From: Spirochaetia bacterium
Lineage (GTDB): Bacteria; Spirochaetota; Spirochaetia; DSM-16054; Sediminispirochaetaceae
Direction of reading: 5' to 3'
Assembly (NCBI GenBank): GCA_021736475.1
Contig: JAIPFV010000026.1
Coordinates: 1-32,710, forward strand
Length of the DNA: 32,710 bases
Position 1 is the stretch's first letter. Every line of letters begins with the position of its first letter. Of the stretch, positions 22,121 to 29,520 are shown one piece after another. A program made the translations under genes and the position numbers. Under the pieces are notes generated by a model. The model was not told the DNA's origin, made no database searches, and saw only the letters and a program-made list of their open reading frames with translations.

Positions 22121-23665
22121 ATGCAGAAGAGAGACGGACGTTACTACGTGTATGACAACCCGATTAAAAAAAGCCACAGCCGGGCTGCCGAAAAATGGCA
22201 GCGCATGTTTATCAAGAAGTTCAACTACGACCCGCAGGAGGCCTACTCCCTCACTCTGCAGGAGAATCCCTATTTAGGGCCGATCTTCGACCTAAAAAAC
22301 ATCGTGCGGACCGAAGGCACGTCCAGTCCCGCCGGATCGCCTCCACCCATCGATCCGGAAACCGGAGTAGTCATCAGTACCATTCGCATGGGCTTTGGAC
22401 ATTACCGAATTGCCATGGCCGGCGCCTCCGCCGCCCGGGCGATGGGGTTTACCCCGTATTGGTTAGATCTGCTCACAATCCCCGGAATTACCAGCGATGT
22501 AATCAACTGGTGCAATCGATGGTACAGCCGCTGGTCCAGAATATCCCAGAAAAGTGCGCTTTTTGAAAAATACATCTGGGAACCGGTTACCACCGGCGAG
22601 CCCACTCTGCCTGTCCTTTCCTGGCTGCTGAACTCCTGGATAGTAGGCTGGCCGTGGCGCTTTCTGAAAACGAATGTGAAAGACTACAAAATGAGCGAGC
22701 TCTTCGGAAACCTCCATCAGGCCTTGCCCCAGGAGATGCCTATCTTGACCGCCCACATGTGGAACTCCATGGGAGCAGTGGCCGGGGGAATGACAAATGT
22801 GGTCGATATGATGTTTGACAACTGGCCGATGGCCTTTCAACTGACCGAAGGGGCTAAGCACGGAGTACAGTCCCCCTCCGGCTACTATGGTTTCCGCAGC
22901 ATGCGCGGCTTTGATAAGTCGGGCAAGGTGCTCAAGCCTCTGCCCTCGGATGCAATCCACTACACCGGCCACCATGTGGACCACGAACTTGTAGAGAACA
23001 TCGAGGCGGACTGCGCAGCCCGCCTGCGACGGGTCCATAGCCGGGAACCTCGCCGCTTTATGATTACCATGGGCGGAGCCGGAGCTCAGCGGGAGCTGTT
23101 CAAAGCGGTTATCGAACACTGCCTGCCCCTTATCCGCGAAGATAAGCTGAGTCTGTTCGTGAACCTGGGCGACCACAAGGATAACTGGGAGTGGCTGCAG
23201 GGGCAGCTGGGGGGCCGCACAGAACAGCTGCATAGCCATTTCGATTGGGAGGATACCCGTGAGTTTACCGATTCGATTCGAGAGAATCCGGTCCACGGCT
23301 TGCACGTGTTTCTCCACGACAATATCTTTCATGCCGTATATGCCACCAACTACCTCATGCGGGTAACCGATGTAATGATTACCAAGCCAAGTGAGCTTGC
23401 CTTTTACCCAATCCCGAAGATTTTTAACAAGCGGGTGGGCGGACATGAGATGTGGGGCGCAGTGCGGGGCGCCGAAATCGGTGACGGCACCATTGAAACC
23501 AGGACCATCGAGCATACCCTGCAGGCGATCGACTTGATGGCCAATGAGGATGACCTGCTGGAGATGTACTGCGATCAGATAATAAAAAATAAAAAAATCG
23601 GCACCTACGACGGAGCGTATAAATGCGTCGAGCTGGCCACGGGTAAAAAGTTTACCCGCAGCTGA
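22121..23665 (+). CDS. GT-B-like glycosyltransferase or phosphorylase of unknown specificity
   Basis: A 514-aa soluble protein; I cannot assign a characterised family. Two halves look like a GT-B double Rossmann fold. The N-domain opens with GVVISTIRMGFGHYRIAMAG (about residues 82-101), resembling the GxGHxxxA loop of MGDG-synthase and GT28-type enzymes. The C-domain opens with RRFMITMGGAGAQRELFKAV (about 311-330) and has FVNLGDHKDNW, a HDNIFHAVYATNYL segment and DVMITKPSELAFYPIPKIFN (about 417-436), placed like the nucleotide/phosphate-binding end of GT-B proteins. Residues 1-80 form an extra N-terminal region rich in charged and aromatic residues. GGAG six bases before the ATG supports the start. 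As the last gene of an AraC-controlled sugar-uptake operon it may process the imported glycan, for example by phosphorolysis; that is inference. Confidence 0.6.
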   Translation: MQKRDGRYYVYDNPIKKSHSRAAEKWQRMFIKKFNYDPQEAYSLTLQENPYLGPIFDLKNIVRTEGTSSPAGSPPPIDPETGVVISTIRMGFGHYRIAMAGASAARAMGFTPYWLDLLTIPGITSDVINWCNRWYSRWSRISQKSALFEKYIWEPVTTGEPTLPVLSWLLNSWIVGWPWRFLKTNVKDYKMSELFGNLHQALPQEMPILTAHMWNSMGAVAGGMTNVVDMMFDNWPMAFQLTEGAKHGVQSPSGYYGFRSMRGFDKSGKVLKPLPSDAIHYTGHHVDHELVENIEADCAARLRRVHSREPRRFMITMGGAGAQRELFKAVIEHCLPLIREDKLSLFVNLGDHKDNWEWLQGQLGGRTEQLHSHFDWEDTREFTDSIRENPVHGLHVFLHDNIFHAVYATNYLMRVTDVMITKPSELAFYPIPKIFNKRVGGHEMWGAVRGAEIGDGTIETRTIEHTLQAIDLMANEDDLLEMYCDQIIKNKKIGTYDGAYKCVELATGKKFTRS

Positions 23666-23679
23666 GCCGGTCGAGAGCT

Positions 23680-23720
23680 CGCCTGCAACCGGAATCCTCC
23701 TGTTGCAGGGCGCTTTTTTT
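23680..23720 (+). terminator. Intrinsic terminator of the sugar operon
   Basis: CCTGCAAC (23682-23689), a 12-base loop and GTTGCAGG (23702-23709), extendable by G-C pairs with one bulge, then seven T residues ending at 23720. It closes the operon 15 bases after the last stop codon. Confidence 0.85.
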
Positions 23721-23743
23721 ACGGATACACTTACGGATACACT
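23720..23743 (+). repeat. 12-bp perfect tandem repeat ahead of the CPBP gene
   Basis: TACGGATACACT occurs twice without a gap (23720-23731 and 23732-23743), between the operon terminator and the Shine-Dalgarno of the next gene. It may be a small regulatory site or a slippage product. Confidence 0.6.
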
Positions 23744-23771
23744 TTTACAGCAGTAATTTTAGGAGCTCTGT

Positions 23772-24311
23772 GTGCAGGAGAAAAAATTTGTTCTTATGGC
23801 GATTCTTTTCTACAGCCTTCTGGGGGGAATCGGAATTGGCTGGGCTTACTTTGCCCGCGGGGAGTGGCTGCTGAATTTCAGCCTCCGGAGAGACCACCTC
23901 GCTTATGAAATCGCCCTCGTGCTGGTGGTGCTCCTGCTGCACAGCCTCTTCGATATCCTGGGTCCGCGGAAAGTACCGGCCATAGCCAGATTCTGGAATA
24001 CCCTGCACACTACCCTCGGGCCGCTGCGGATCTCATCGATCCTGTTGTTGGCTTTACTGAGTGCCTATGGAGAAGAGCTTTTTTTCCGCGGAGCTCTTCA
24101 GCCGGCCATCGGCTATATCGGCGCCACCCTCCTGTTCGCGGCAAGCCACTTTCCACCTCAGAAGAATATGCTTATCTGGCCGCTCTATGCCCTGCTTATG
24201 GGAGCTGCCCTAGGCTACTTGCGGATTCTCGGCGGAGATATTTACTCGGCGGTATTGCTCCATTTTGCAGCTAACACTATTTCGCTTTACCTGCTTAGAA
24301 AAGCTGTATAA
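23772..24311 (+). CDS. CPBP-family intramembrane metalloprotease
   Basis: A 179-aa integral membrane protein with about five hydrophobic helices. The three CPBP (Abi/CAAX protease) motifs are all present: EELFFRG (EExxxR, about residues 97-103), FAASHF (FxxxH, about 117-122) and LHFAANTISL (HxxxN, about 163-171), giving the glutamates and histidines needed for metal-dependent cleavage within the membrane. Bacterial members act in peptide maturation, bacteriocin immunity or signalling; no such partner is nearby. The GTG start is supported by AGGAG six bases upstream. Its last 17 bases overlap the convergent DUF456 gene. Confidence 0.85.
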   Translation: MQEKKFVLMAILFYSLLGGIGIGWAYFARGEWLLNFSLRRDHLAYEIALVLVVLLLHSLFDILGPRKVPAIARFWNTLHTTLGPLRISSILLLALLSAYGEELFFRGALQPAIGYIGATLLFAASHFPPQKNMLIWPLYALLMGAALGYLRILGGDIYSAVLLHFAANTISLYLLRKAV

Positions 24312-24789
24312 GCCCGCGGACAAATAAAACTGCAGTTACTCCGCTCACCGACAACTTTACAACAGTAGCCAGCATTGTACCGGTGAAAACCCCTAGGGCT
24401 GCCCTCATCGGGTTCCGCCCCTTCCGCATCACCAGCAACTCACCTGCCAAGGCGCCAAGAAAAGCCCCGATTACCGTACCGAAGGGAGGAAAAAAGACAG
24501 TTCCGATCAGCATCCCAAGTACACTGCCCCAGATTCCAGCTTTCCCGGCCCCCGAACGGCGGCTGGTGACAATCGGCAGGATAGAATCGAGCACCGCAGC
24601 CCCCACAGCGGCCGCCGCCATTACTATCAGCACCCATAGGGGGTACACGTTCCATCCCCCCGCCCAGGAGACTAACAATAGGGCTATGAAGGCAACCGGC
24701 GGTCCGGGAATAACCGGAACAATACAGCCGATCACACCCGCCACAACTATCGCAGAACCAAGTACCGCTACAAGAATATCTACTATCAT
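24295..24789 (-). CDS. DUF456-family membrane protein
   Basis: A 164-aa very hydrophobic protein with four or five membrane segments. It starts MIVDILVAVLGSAIVVAGVIG followed by CIVPVIPGPP, whose PxxPGPP element is the typical DUF456 N-terminus. A glycine-zipper region follows (GIWGSVLGMLIG, FGTVIGAFLGALAGELL), also typical. The biochemical role of the family is unknown; the glycine-rich repeats resemble pore- or channel-forming glycine zippers. No clear Shine-Dalgarno precedes the ATG at 24789. It is divergent from the sensor kinase and overlaps the CPBP gene tail. Confidence 0.85.
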   Translation of the reverse strand: MIVDILVAVLGSAIVVAGVIGCIVPVIPGPPVAFIALLLVSWAGGWNVYPLWVLIVMAAAAVGAAVLDSILPIVTSRRSGAGKAGIWGSVLGMLIGTVFFPPFGTVIGAFLGALAGELLVMRKGRNPMRAALGVFTGTMLATVVKLSVSGVTAVLFVRGLIQLF

Positions 24790-24824
24790 AGGCTCATTTT
24801 TACATAAATGGAGAAAGCTTACAA

Positions 24825-24853
24825 TTGTACTCCACTTCAGTATATGCTATAGT
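24825..24853 (+). promoter_or_regulatory. Predicted sigma70 promoter of the sensor kinase gene
   Basis: TTGTAC (24825-24830), a 17-base spacer and TATAGT (24848-24853), with an expected start near 24860, 20 bases before the ATG. The -35 is part of a palindromic ACAATTGT (24821-24828), a possible operator shared with the divergent DUF456 gene. Confidence 0.5.
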
Positions 24854-24879
24854 TATCCACAGAAAGTTGAGGCACATTT

Positions 24880-26610
24880 ATGGACTTCCCGAAAAACAAC
24901 CATACTATTCAACGTCTCGAAGAAGAAAATCGACAACTGCGCCTCAGCAGGGCCCATTATCACTCCATGTTTTCCCACTCAAAGGTAGCTATCTGGGAGG
25001 AAGACTTCACGGAAGTGATGGCTGCCCTGGATCAACTGGAAGTCTCCTCGGTCGAAGAACTGGACACCTACCTCACAACCGATCCCAACCGGGTTTTTGC
25101 TCTCATTGGCCGTGCAAAGGTACACGATGTAAACCCGGCTACCGTTTCGATGTTCGGAGCGTCTAGCAAAGAAGAGTTGATTGGTTCGATAGAACAGGTT
25201 CTTACCCCACATACACTGCCCTTTCTGCACAGAGAGCTGCTTGCCCTATGGAAGGGCGAACGCTATTTCGAGGGTGAGACGATCAACCGAACCCTAGATA
25301 ACCGGCTGATCCACCTGATGGTTACCATCAGTATAATCGATGAGGGAGAAACCGCCGGTCATGTGCTGGTGAGTATGATGGATATAACCGATCGTATTCA
25401 CAGAGAGCAGCATCAGGCTAAACTGCTGGATGAGATCCAACAGAGACAGCTGTACGCAGAAATAATGCAGGAGATCACCATTGCCCTTACCAGCCGGATA
25501 AAACGCGACCCTCTGCTGGATACCATTCTGGAACAGGTGCAGCGCCTGGTGGAATACAGCTCGGGCAACATCCGACTACTGCAGGGCAACACAGCCTATA
25601 TTGTGCGCAGCCGGGGATACGAGGAGTATGGGGCCGCTGGTTTTATCTCCACTCTAAAAATGCCGGTTGACGACTTTCCTCTGCAGAGAGAGGCCATCCG
25701 GACCAGACGGCCGGTAGTTATACAGAACACTAAAACCGACCCACGCTGGATTGCTTATCCTGAAACCAGCTATATTCACTCGTTTCTGCTGCTGCCGATC
25801 TTGACTCCGGACAAGGTGTACGGGCTGCTCAGTATAGAGGATCAGGATCCGGGGGTTTACAGTCAGGAGACTGCCGAGAAGCTTCTGCCCTTTGCCCACG
25901 CAGCGGCCATCGCCTTTGCCCGCAGCGAACTCTACGAGCAGCTCAATGCCGAGCTGGAGGCCAAACAGAGGGCTCAGGAAGAATTAGCCGCCTCGAACCA
26001 ACAGAAGGACACCCTGCTGAAAGAGATTCATCACCGCATAAAGAACAACCTCTCCCTGATAAGCAGCCTGATTAACCTGCAAAGCTACCGTACCGAAGAG
26101 CCGGCCATTCAGGAGATGTTGGAACAGCTCCGTGGGAAGATTCTTTCTATTTCGATGGTCCATGAAAAACTGTACCGCAGTAGCGACTTCCAGAATGTGT
26201 CGCTCCACGAGTATATTCGCGATTTACTTCTTACCCTTGAAAGCACCTCCGGCGCAACTGAAGTTCACACCCAAGTTGATATCAGTGAACAGGTGCTACT
26301 GAGCACGAACACCCTTATTCCAGTTGGGCTTATCCTTGCAGAACTGTTTACCAACAGCAGCAAATATGTCCAGCCTCCGGAGGGAGAGCCAATCCGGTTC
26401 AGCGTACACGGTCTGCAGGAGGCCGGCACCGTTACCCTGCGGGTAAGGGACAACGGACCCGGACTTCCGGGTCACAGCAAGGACACTCAAATTGATACGG
26501 AAGAGGGACTCGGGCTTACCCTGGTGCAGAATCTTGTACAGCAAATAGGTGGTACCCTGGAGCTAAAAGAACCGCCGGGGTTCCATATAAAGCTGGAGTT
26601 CCCCGCCTAA
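24880..26610 (+). CDS. Orphan PAS-GAF sensor histidine kinase of the HisKA_2 class
   Basis: A 576-aa cytosolic kinase with no signal peptide or membrane segment. A short coiled coil (about residues 8-25) leads to a PAS-type domain (about 28-172, ending VSMMDITDR), then a GAF domain (about 190-350, with VIQNTKTDPRW and LPILTPDKVYGLLSIED). After a second coiled coil comes the HisKA_2 phosphoacceptor block EIHHRIKNNLSLISSLINLQ (about 382-401, His 384/385), then a HATPase domain with N-box ELFTNSSKY, G1 DNGPG (about 524-528) and GLGLTLV. HisKA_2 kinases typically respond to light, oxygen or small ligands through the PAS/GAF input. No response regulator gene is adjacent. GAGG seven bases upstream of the ATG supports the start. 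It ends four bases from the convergent aldo/keto reductase. Confidence 0.92.
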   Translation: MDFPKNNHTIQRLEEENRQLRLSRAHYHSMFSHSKVAIWEEDFTEVMAALDQLEVSSVEELDTYLTTDPNRVFALIGRAKVHDVNPATVSMFGASSKEELIGSIEQVLTPHTLPFLHRELLALWKGERYFEGETINRTLDNRLIHLMVTISIIDEGETAGHVLVSMMDITDRIHREQHQAKLLDEIQQRQLYAEIMQEITIALTSRIKRDPLLDTILEQVQRLVEYSSGNIRLLQGNTAYIVRSRGYEEYGAAGFISTLKMPVDDFPLQREAIRTRRPVVIQNTKTDPRWIAYPETSYIHSFLLLPILTPDKVYGLLSIEDQDPGVYSQETAEKLLPFAHAAAIAFARSELYEQLNAELEAKQRAQEELAASNQQKDTLLKEIHHRIKNNLSLISSLINLQSYRTEEPAIQEMLEQLRGKILSISMVHEKLYRSSDFQNVSLHEYIRDLLLTLESTSGATEVHTQVDISEQVLLSTNTLIPVGLILAELFTNSSKYVQPPEGEPIRFSVHGLQEAGTVTLRVRDNGPGLPGHSKDTQIDTEEGLGLTLVQNLVQQIGGTLELKEPPGFHIKLEFPA

Positions 26611-26613
26611 CCT

Positions 26614-27606
26614 CTACCAGCGATGGTGGACCAGCGGCTTTACCTTGTGCATGTACAGCTGCTCTATCTGGTTAAACACATCCGTAGGAATAGGCGGCAG
26701 CTCCGAGGCTTGTACATTACTCAGCAGCTGCTCGGGCTTTGAGGCTCCGGGAATGATTGTAGAGACCTGGGAGTGCATGAGGATCCAGCGCAGCGCAGTT
26801 TGCGCCAGGGTAGATTCCGGACATTCCGCACAGATCTCCTTCAGCTCTTCAACCAATTCAAGCCCCCGCTCATACTCAATACCCGCAAAGGTTTCACCCT
26901 TATCAAATGCCTCACCGGAGCGATTGAAATTGCGGTGGTCTCCCTCGTTAAACTTTGAATCCCGGGAAAACTTGCCGGTAAGCAGACCGCTGGCGAGGGG
27001 AACTCTTATGATCAGGCCTACATCTTTTCTCTGGGCCTGCTCGAAAAAGAGTTCCGCCGGTCGTTGGCGGAAAATATTAAAAATGATTTGCACCGTGGCT
27101 ACATTCGGGTACTCGATCGCTTTGAGCCCCTCTTCCACCTTCTCTACGCTGACTCCGAATCGGCCTATTTTTCCTTCCGTCTGCAACCGGTCAAACAGCT
27201 CGAATATCTCCGGCCGATAGTATACCTCGGTAGGAGGACAATGCAGCTGCATCAGGTCTATTTGCTCCAGACCGCTGTTTTTCAGGCTCGTCTCTACAAA
27301 TTCGCCCAGTACCTCCGGAGTATAGCCCTCCGACACATGGGGCGCTATTTTCCGCCCGCACTTGCTGGCCACATACACCTGCTCCCGGCGGCTGCGGACG
27401 ACCCTGCCCACCGCCGCCTCACTCTTTCCACCTTCATAGACATCGGCGGTGTCAATGAAATTTACCCCGTTATCGATAGCTTCATGTATTATACTTTCAG
27501 CATGGGCATCATCAAAACCGCTTCCCCATTTTCCGCCAACCTGCCATGTGCCTAATGAGACCTCTGAGATATGGTAATCGGTTTTTCCCAAACGTCGATA
27601 ATTCAT
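26614..27606 (-). CDS. Aldo/keto reductase
   Basis: A 330-aa NADPH-dependent oxidoreductase of the AKR (TIM-barrel) family. The catalytic tetrad is visible: Asp and Tyr in FIDTADVYEGGKSE (about residues 50-63), Lys in VASKCGR (about 79-85) and His in MQLHCPP. The cofactor-binding C-terminal segment STIIPGASKPEQLLSNVQA is typical of the YdjG/voltage-gated-channel-beta-like branch. Likely a broad carbonyl or methylglyoxal-type reductase; the substrate is not determinable. GGAGGGG upstream of the ATG supports the start. It is followed on the opposite strand by the sensor kinase end, with only three bases between them. Confidence 0.92.
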   Translation of the reverse strand: MNYRRLGKTDYHISEVSLGTWQVGGKWGSGFDDAHAESIIHEAIDNGVNFIDTADVYEGGKSEAAVGRVVRSRREQVYVASKCGRKIAPHVSEGYTPEVLGEFVETSLKNSGLEQIDLMQLHCPPTEVYYRPEIFELFDRLQTEGKIGRFGVSVEKVEEGLKAIEYPNVATVQIIFNIFRQRPAELFFEQAQRKDVGLIIRVPLASGLLTGKFSRDSKFNEGDHRNFNRSGEAFDKGETFAGIEYERGLELVEELKEICAECPESTLAQTALRWILMHSQVSTIIPGASKPEQLLSNVQASELPPIPTDVFNQIEQLYMHKVKPLVHHRW

Positions 27607-27629
27607 ATAATCCCCTCCTGCTGAAATTA

Positions 27630-28244
27630 TTATTTCGAATAGAGCTCTCTACTTCCCTCGGCATCTTTTTGAATATGGAAATCAAACTCAAGCAGCACCA
27701 TCAAGCCCTTAAAACTGTCATTCTCGAAGCCCTCCGGCCGCCAATAGTCTTCCCAGCCGTCCTCAATGCTTATTCGGGAAAAGCGGCAGCTCAACATAGA
27801 ACTGATAGCAGCTTTGCTCTTCTCGATAAAACCAAATGAAATCAGGCTGTTCCCTCCCTGTAAGTCCTCGGTTGTTACCGGATAGTTTACAGGAATAATC
27901 GTGGTATCCGCCGGGGCAGCTTCATTCACATTTACCCACACATATTCAAACTCCAACAGCAGTTTCTGTCCTGCCGCAGCTTCGCTGCCCGGAAGCAGCC
28001 GGACATGCACATGCGGTTCAATTGAGCTGCCCTCCATATACGAATGCGGCAGCTGCACATTGAAATAGGCATTTTGAAACAGCCCCTTCCCGTCCCGGCC
28101 ATGATCGAAACCGTAGCCCCAGATACCGCTGTAGGACAGGCTGCGCTTTGAATTACCGTACAAACGAACCCGTTTTGGAGCCTGGGTATGCTGCAATTCC
28201 CCAAGACTCACCATATCGGCGGTCACCCTGACATCATCCCACAT
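27630..28244 (-). CDS. Phage virion-module-like protein of unknown function
   Basis: A 204-aa protein starting MWDDVRVTADMVSLGELQ. The blocks NVQLPHSYMEGSSIEPHVHV (about residues 62-81), LLLEFEYVWVNV, AAISSMLSCRFSRI and a C-terminal LLEFDFHIQKDAEGSRELYS match, from memory, a family encoded in structural modules of many tailed phages (QLPHxxKEGxxIxPHxH ... SSML.CR ... DFHYQxDxxGSR). The pattern suggests a beta-rich structural protein. No other phage gene is nearby, so this looks like a lone or domesticated copy. AGGAG nine bases upstream supports the ATG. It lies 24 bases ahead of the aldo/keto reductase on the same strand, perhaps co-transcribed. Confidence 0.6.
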   Translation of the reverse strand: MWDDVRVTADMVSLGELQHTQAPKRVRLYGNSKRSLSYSGIWGYGFDHGRDGKGLFQNAYFNVQLPHSYMEGSSIEPHVHVRLLPGSEAAAGQKLLLEFEYVWVNVNEAAPADTTIIPVNYPVTTEDLQGGNSLISFGFIEKSKAAISSMLSCRFSRISIEDGWEDYWRPEGFENDSFKGLMVLLEFDFHIQKDAEGSRELYSK

Positions 28245-28346
28245 ACCTGCACACTCCTCACTGCTTTATTATCTTCTATAAATTACATCATACTAGTTTA
28301 AGCTGAGTTTCGCAAAATATTATTTTTAAGCCTTATGCCTTTCTAT

Positions 28347-28375
28347 TTGCCTTTGCCTGTTTTTCCAATTATTAT
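28347..28375 (+). promoter_or_regulatory. Predicted promoter of the RND efflux operon
   Basis: TTGCCT (28347-28352), a 17-base spacer and TATTAT (28370-28375) lie 26 bases before the adaptor ATG at 28402, within the 157-base AT-rich gap between divergent genes. The Shine-Dalgarno GGGAGG at 28389-28394 falls in the expected leader. Confidence 0.4.
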
Positions 28376-28401
28376 TTTAAGAAAAACAGGGAGGCCCTCC
28401 G

Positions 28402-29520
28402 ATGCAGAAAAAGCACTTCCCCCAAGCTCGAACAATTTATTCACTAGAGTTCATTCTGACTGTTTCCCTAGTGCTTATCATTTTCAGCGGCTGTTCAGGC
28501 CCGCCGGAATCGGATACAGGCGCCGCCGACACACCGCAGGCACAACAGCCCTTGGCAGTGGAGGCATTGGAGGTCAGCAAAGGTCCGCTGATCACCCAAA
28601 TTACCGGCTCGGGAACGATATCCGGTACCAGCGAAGCCCTGGTAGTTAGTCAAACCCAGGGGATTATCGAGCAGGTGAGTTTCGAGCTGGGCCGGAAAGT
28701 GGCAAAAGGCGAGACACTGGTACAGGTAGATTCAGAGATTGCCCGCCTGAACATGGAGCAGGCGGGTGAGCAGTTGGAAAATGCTCGCATCGACTATCAA
28801 ACCAAACAGAGGCTTGTAGAGCAGGGTGGGGCCTCAAGAGCCGAACTATTGCGGGCCCGCAGCGCCTTGCGGGGAGCCGAAGCCCGTTACAAGCAGGCCC
28901 AGAAAGCCTTCGACGACTGTTCAATCACCGCTCCTATTTCAGGTTATATTGCTGAAAAGCAGGCCACCGCCACTATCGGCAACTACCTCTCTCCGGGGAT
29001 GCAGGTGGCCAAAGTAGTAAACCTGGATACGCTGCGTCTGCAGCTCTCGGTTGGAGAGGGAGTAATCGGGCAGGTCCGGGAGGGCTCTTCCGCTAGGGTA
29101 ACTATACCGGCCGCCTGTGAGGGGCAAAGCTATTCTGCTCAGGTCACCGCGATTGCCGCCGGAAGCGATCCGGGAACCGGCAGTTATCCGGTGGTGTTGG
29201 AGTTTGAGAACCAGTGCGGTACCGCCGTAAAGTCGGGTATGTCCGCCGAAGCTTCTATCACACCGGCCGGGGACAGGGAGGTTCTTATTATCCCCTCCGC
29301 AGCCTTAGCCCGCCGCAATGAACAGGAAGTGGTGTTTATCGCCGAACAGGGCACTGCGAAGGTGCAGCCGATCAGCCTGGGACGTCGGGTGGGTAATCGA
29401 ATAGAGGTTCTGCAGGGCTTGCAAGCCGGGGACCTGTTGATTATATCGGGTATTACCAGTCTGAGTGAGGGCGATCCGGTGGCGACGACTAGAGTCGGAG
29501 AAAGCGGGAGTTGGCAATGA
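28402..29520 (+). CDS. RND efflux periplasmic adaptor lipoprotein (HlyD/MFP family)
   Basis: A 372-aa membrane-fusion protein bridging an RND pump and an outer-membrane channel. The N-terminus has a hydrophobic stretch ending LIIFSGC (Cys about residue 31), a lipobox, so the mature protein is an acylated lipoprotein. The lipoyl half-motifs are VVSQTQGIIEQVSFELGRKV (about 76-95) and the SITAPISGYIAEKQA block (about 174-188), separated by an alpha-hairpin (residues about 110-170). Beta-barrel and membrane-proximal domains follow (LDTLRLQLSVGEG, IIPSAAL, GLQAGDLLIISG). GGGAGG seven bases before the ATG supports the start. The stop overlaps the pump start (ATGA), so the two are translationally coupled. 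No outer-membrane factor gene is visible in the window. Confidence 0.93.
   Translation: MQKKHFPQARTIYSLEFILTVSLVLIIFSGCSGPPESDTGAADTPQAQQPLAVEALEVSKGPLITQITGSGTISGTSEALVVSQTQGIIEQVSFELGRKVAKGETLVQVDSEIARLNMEQAGEQLENARIDYQTKQRLVEQGGASRAELLRARSALRGAEARYKQAQKAFDDCSITAPISGYIAEKQATATIGNYLSPGMQVAKVVNLDTLRLQLSVGEGVIGQVREGSSARVTIPAACEGQSYSAQVTAIAAGSDPGTGSYPVVLEFENQCGTAVKSGMSAEASITPAGDREVLIIPSAALARRNEQEVVFIAEQGTAKVQPISLGRRVGNRIEVLQGLQAGDLLIISGITSLSEGDPVATTRVGESGSWQ

Noticed and set aside
22463-23515. Long open frame (350 codons) on the minus strand
   Set aside because: It lies wholly inside the GT-B-like gene on the opposite strand and has no recognisable domain. The plus-strand frame has the better start site and Rossmann-type motifs.
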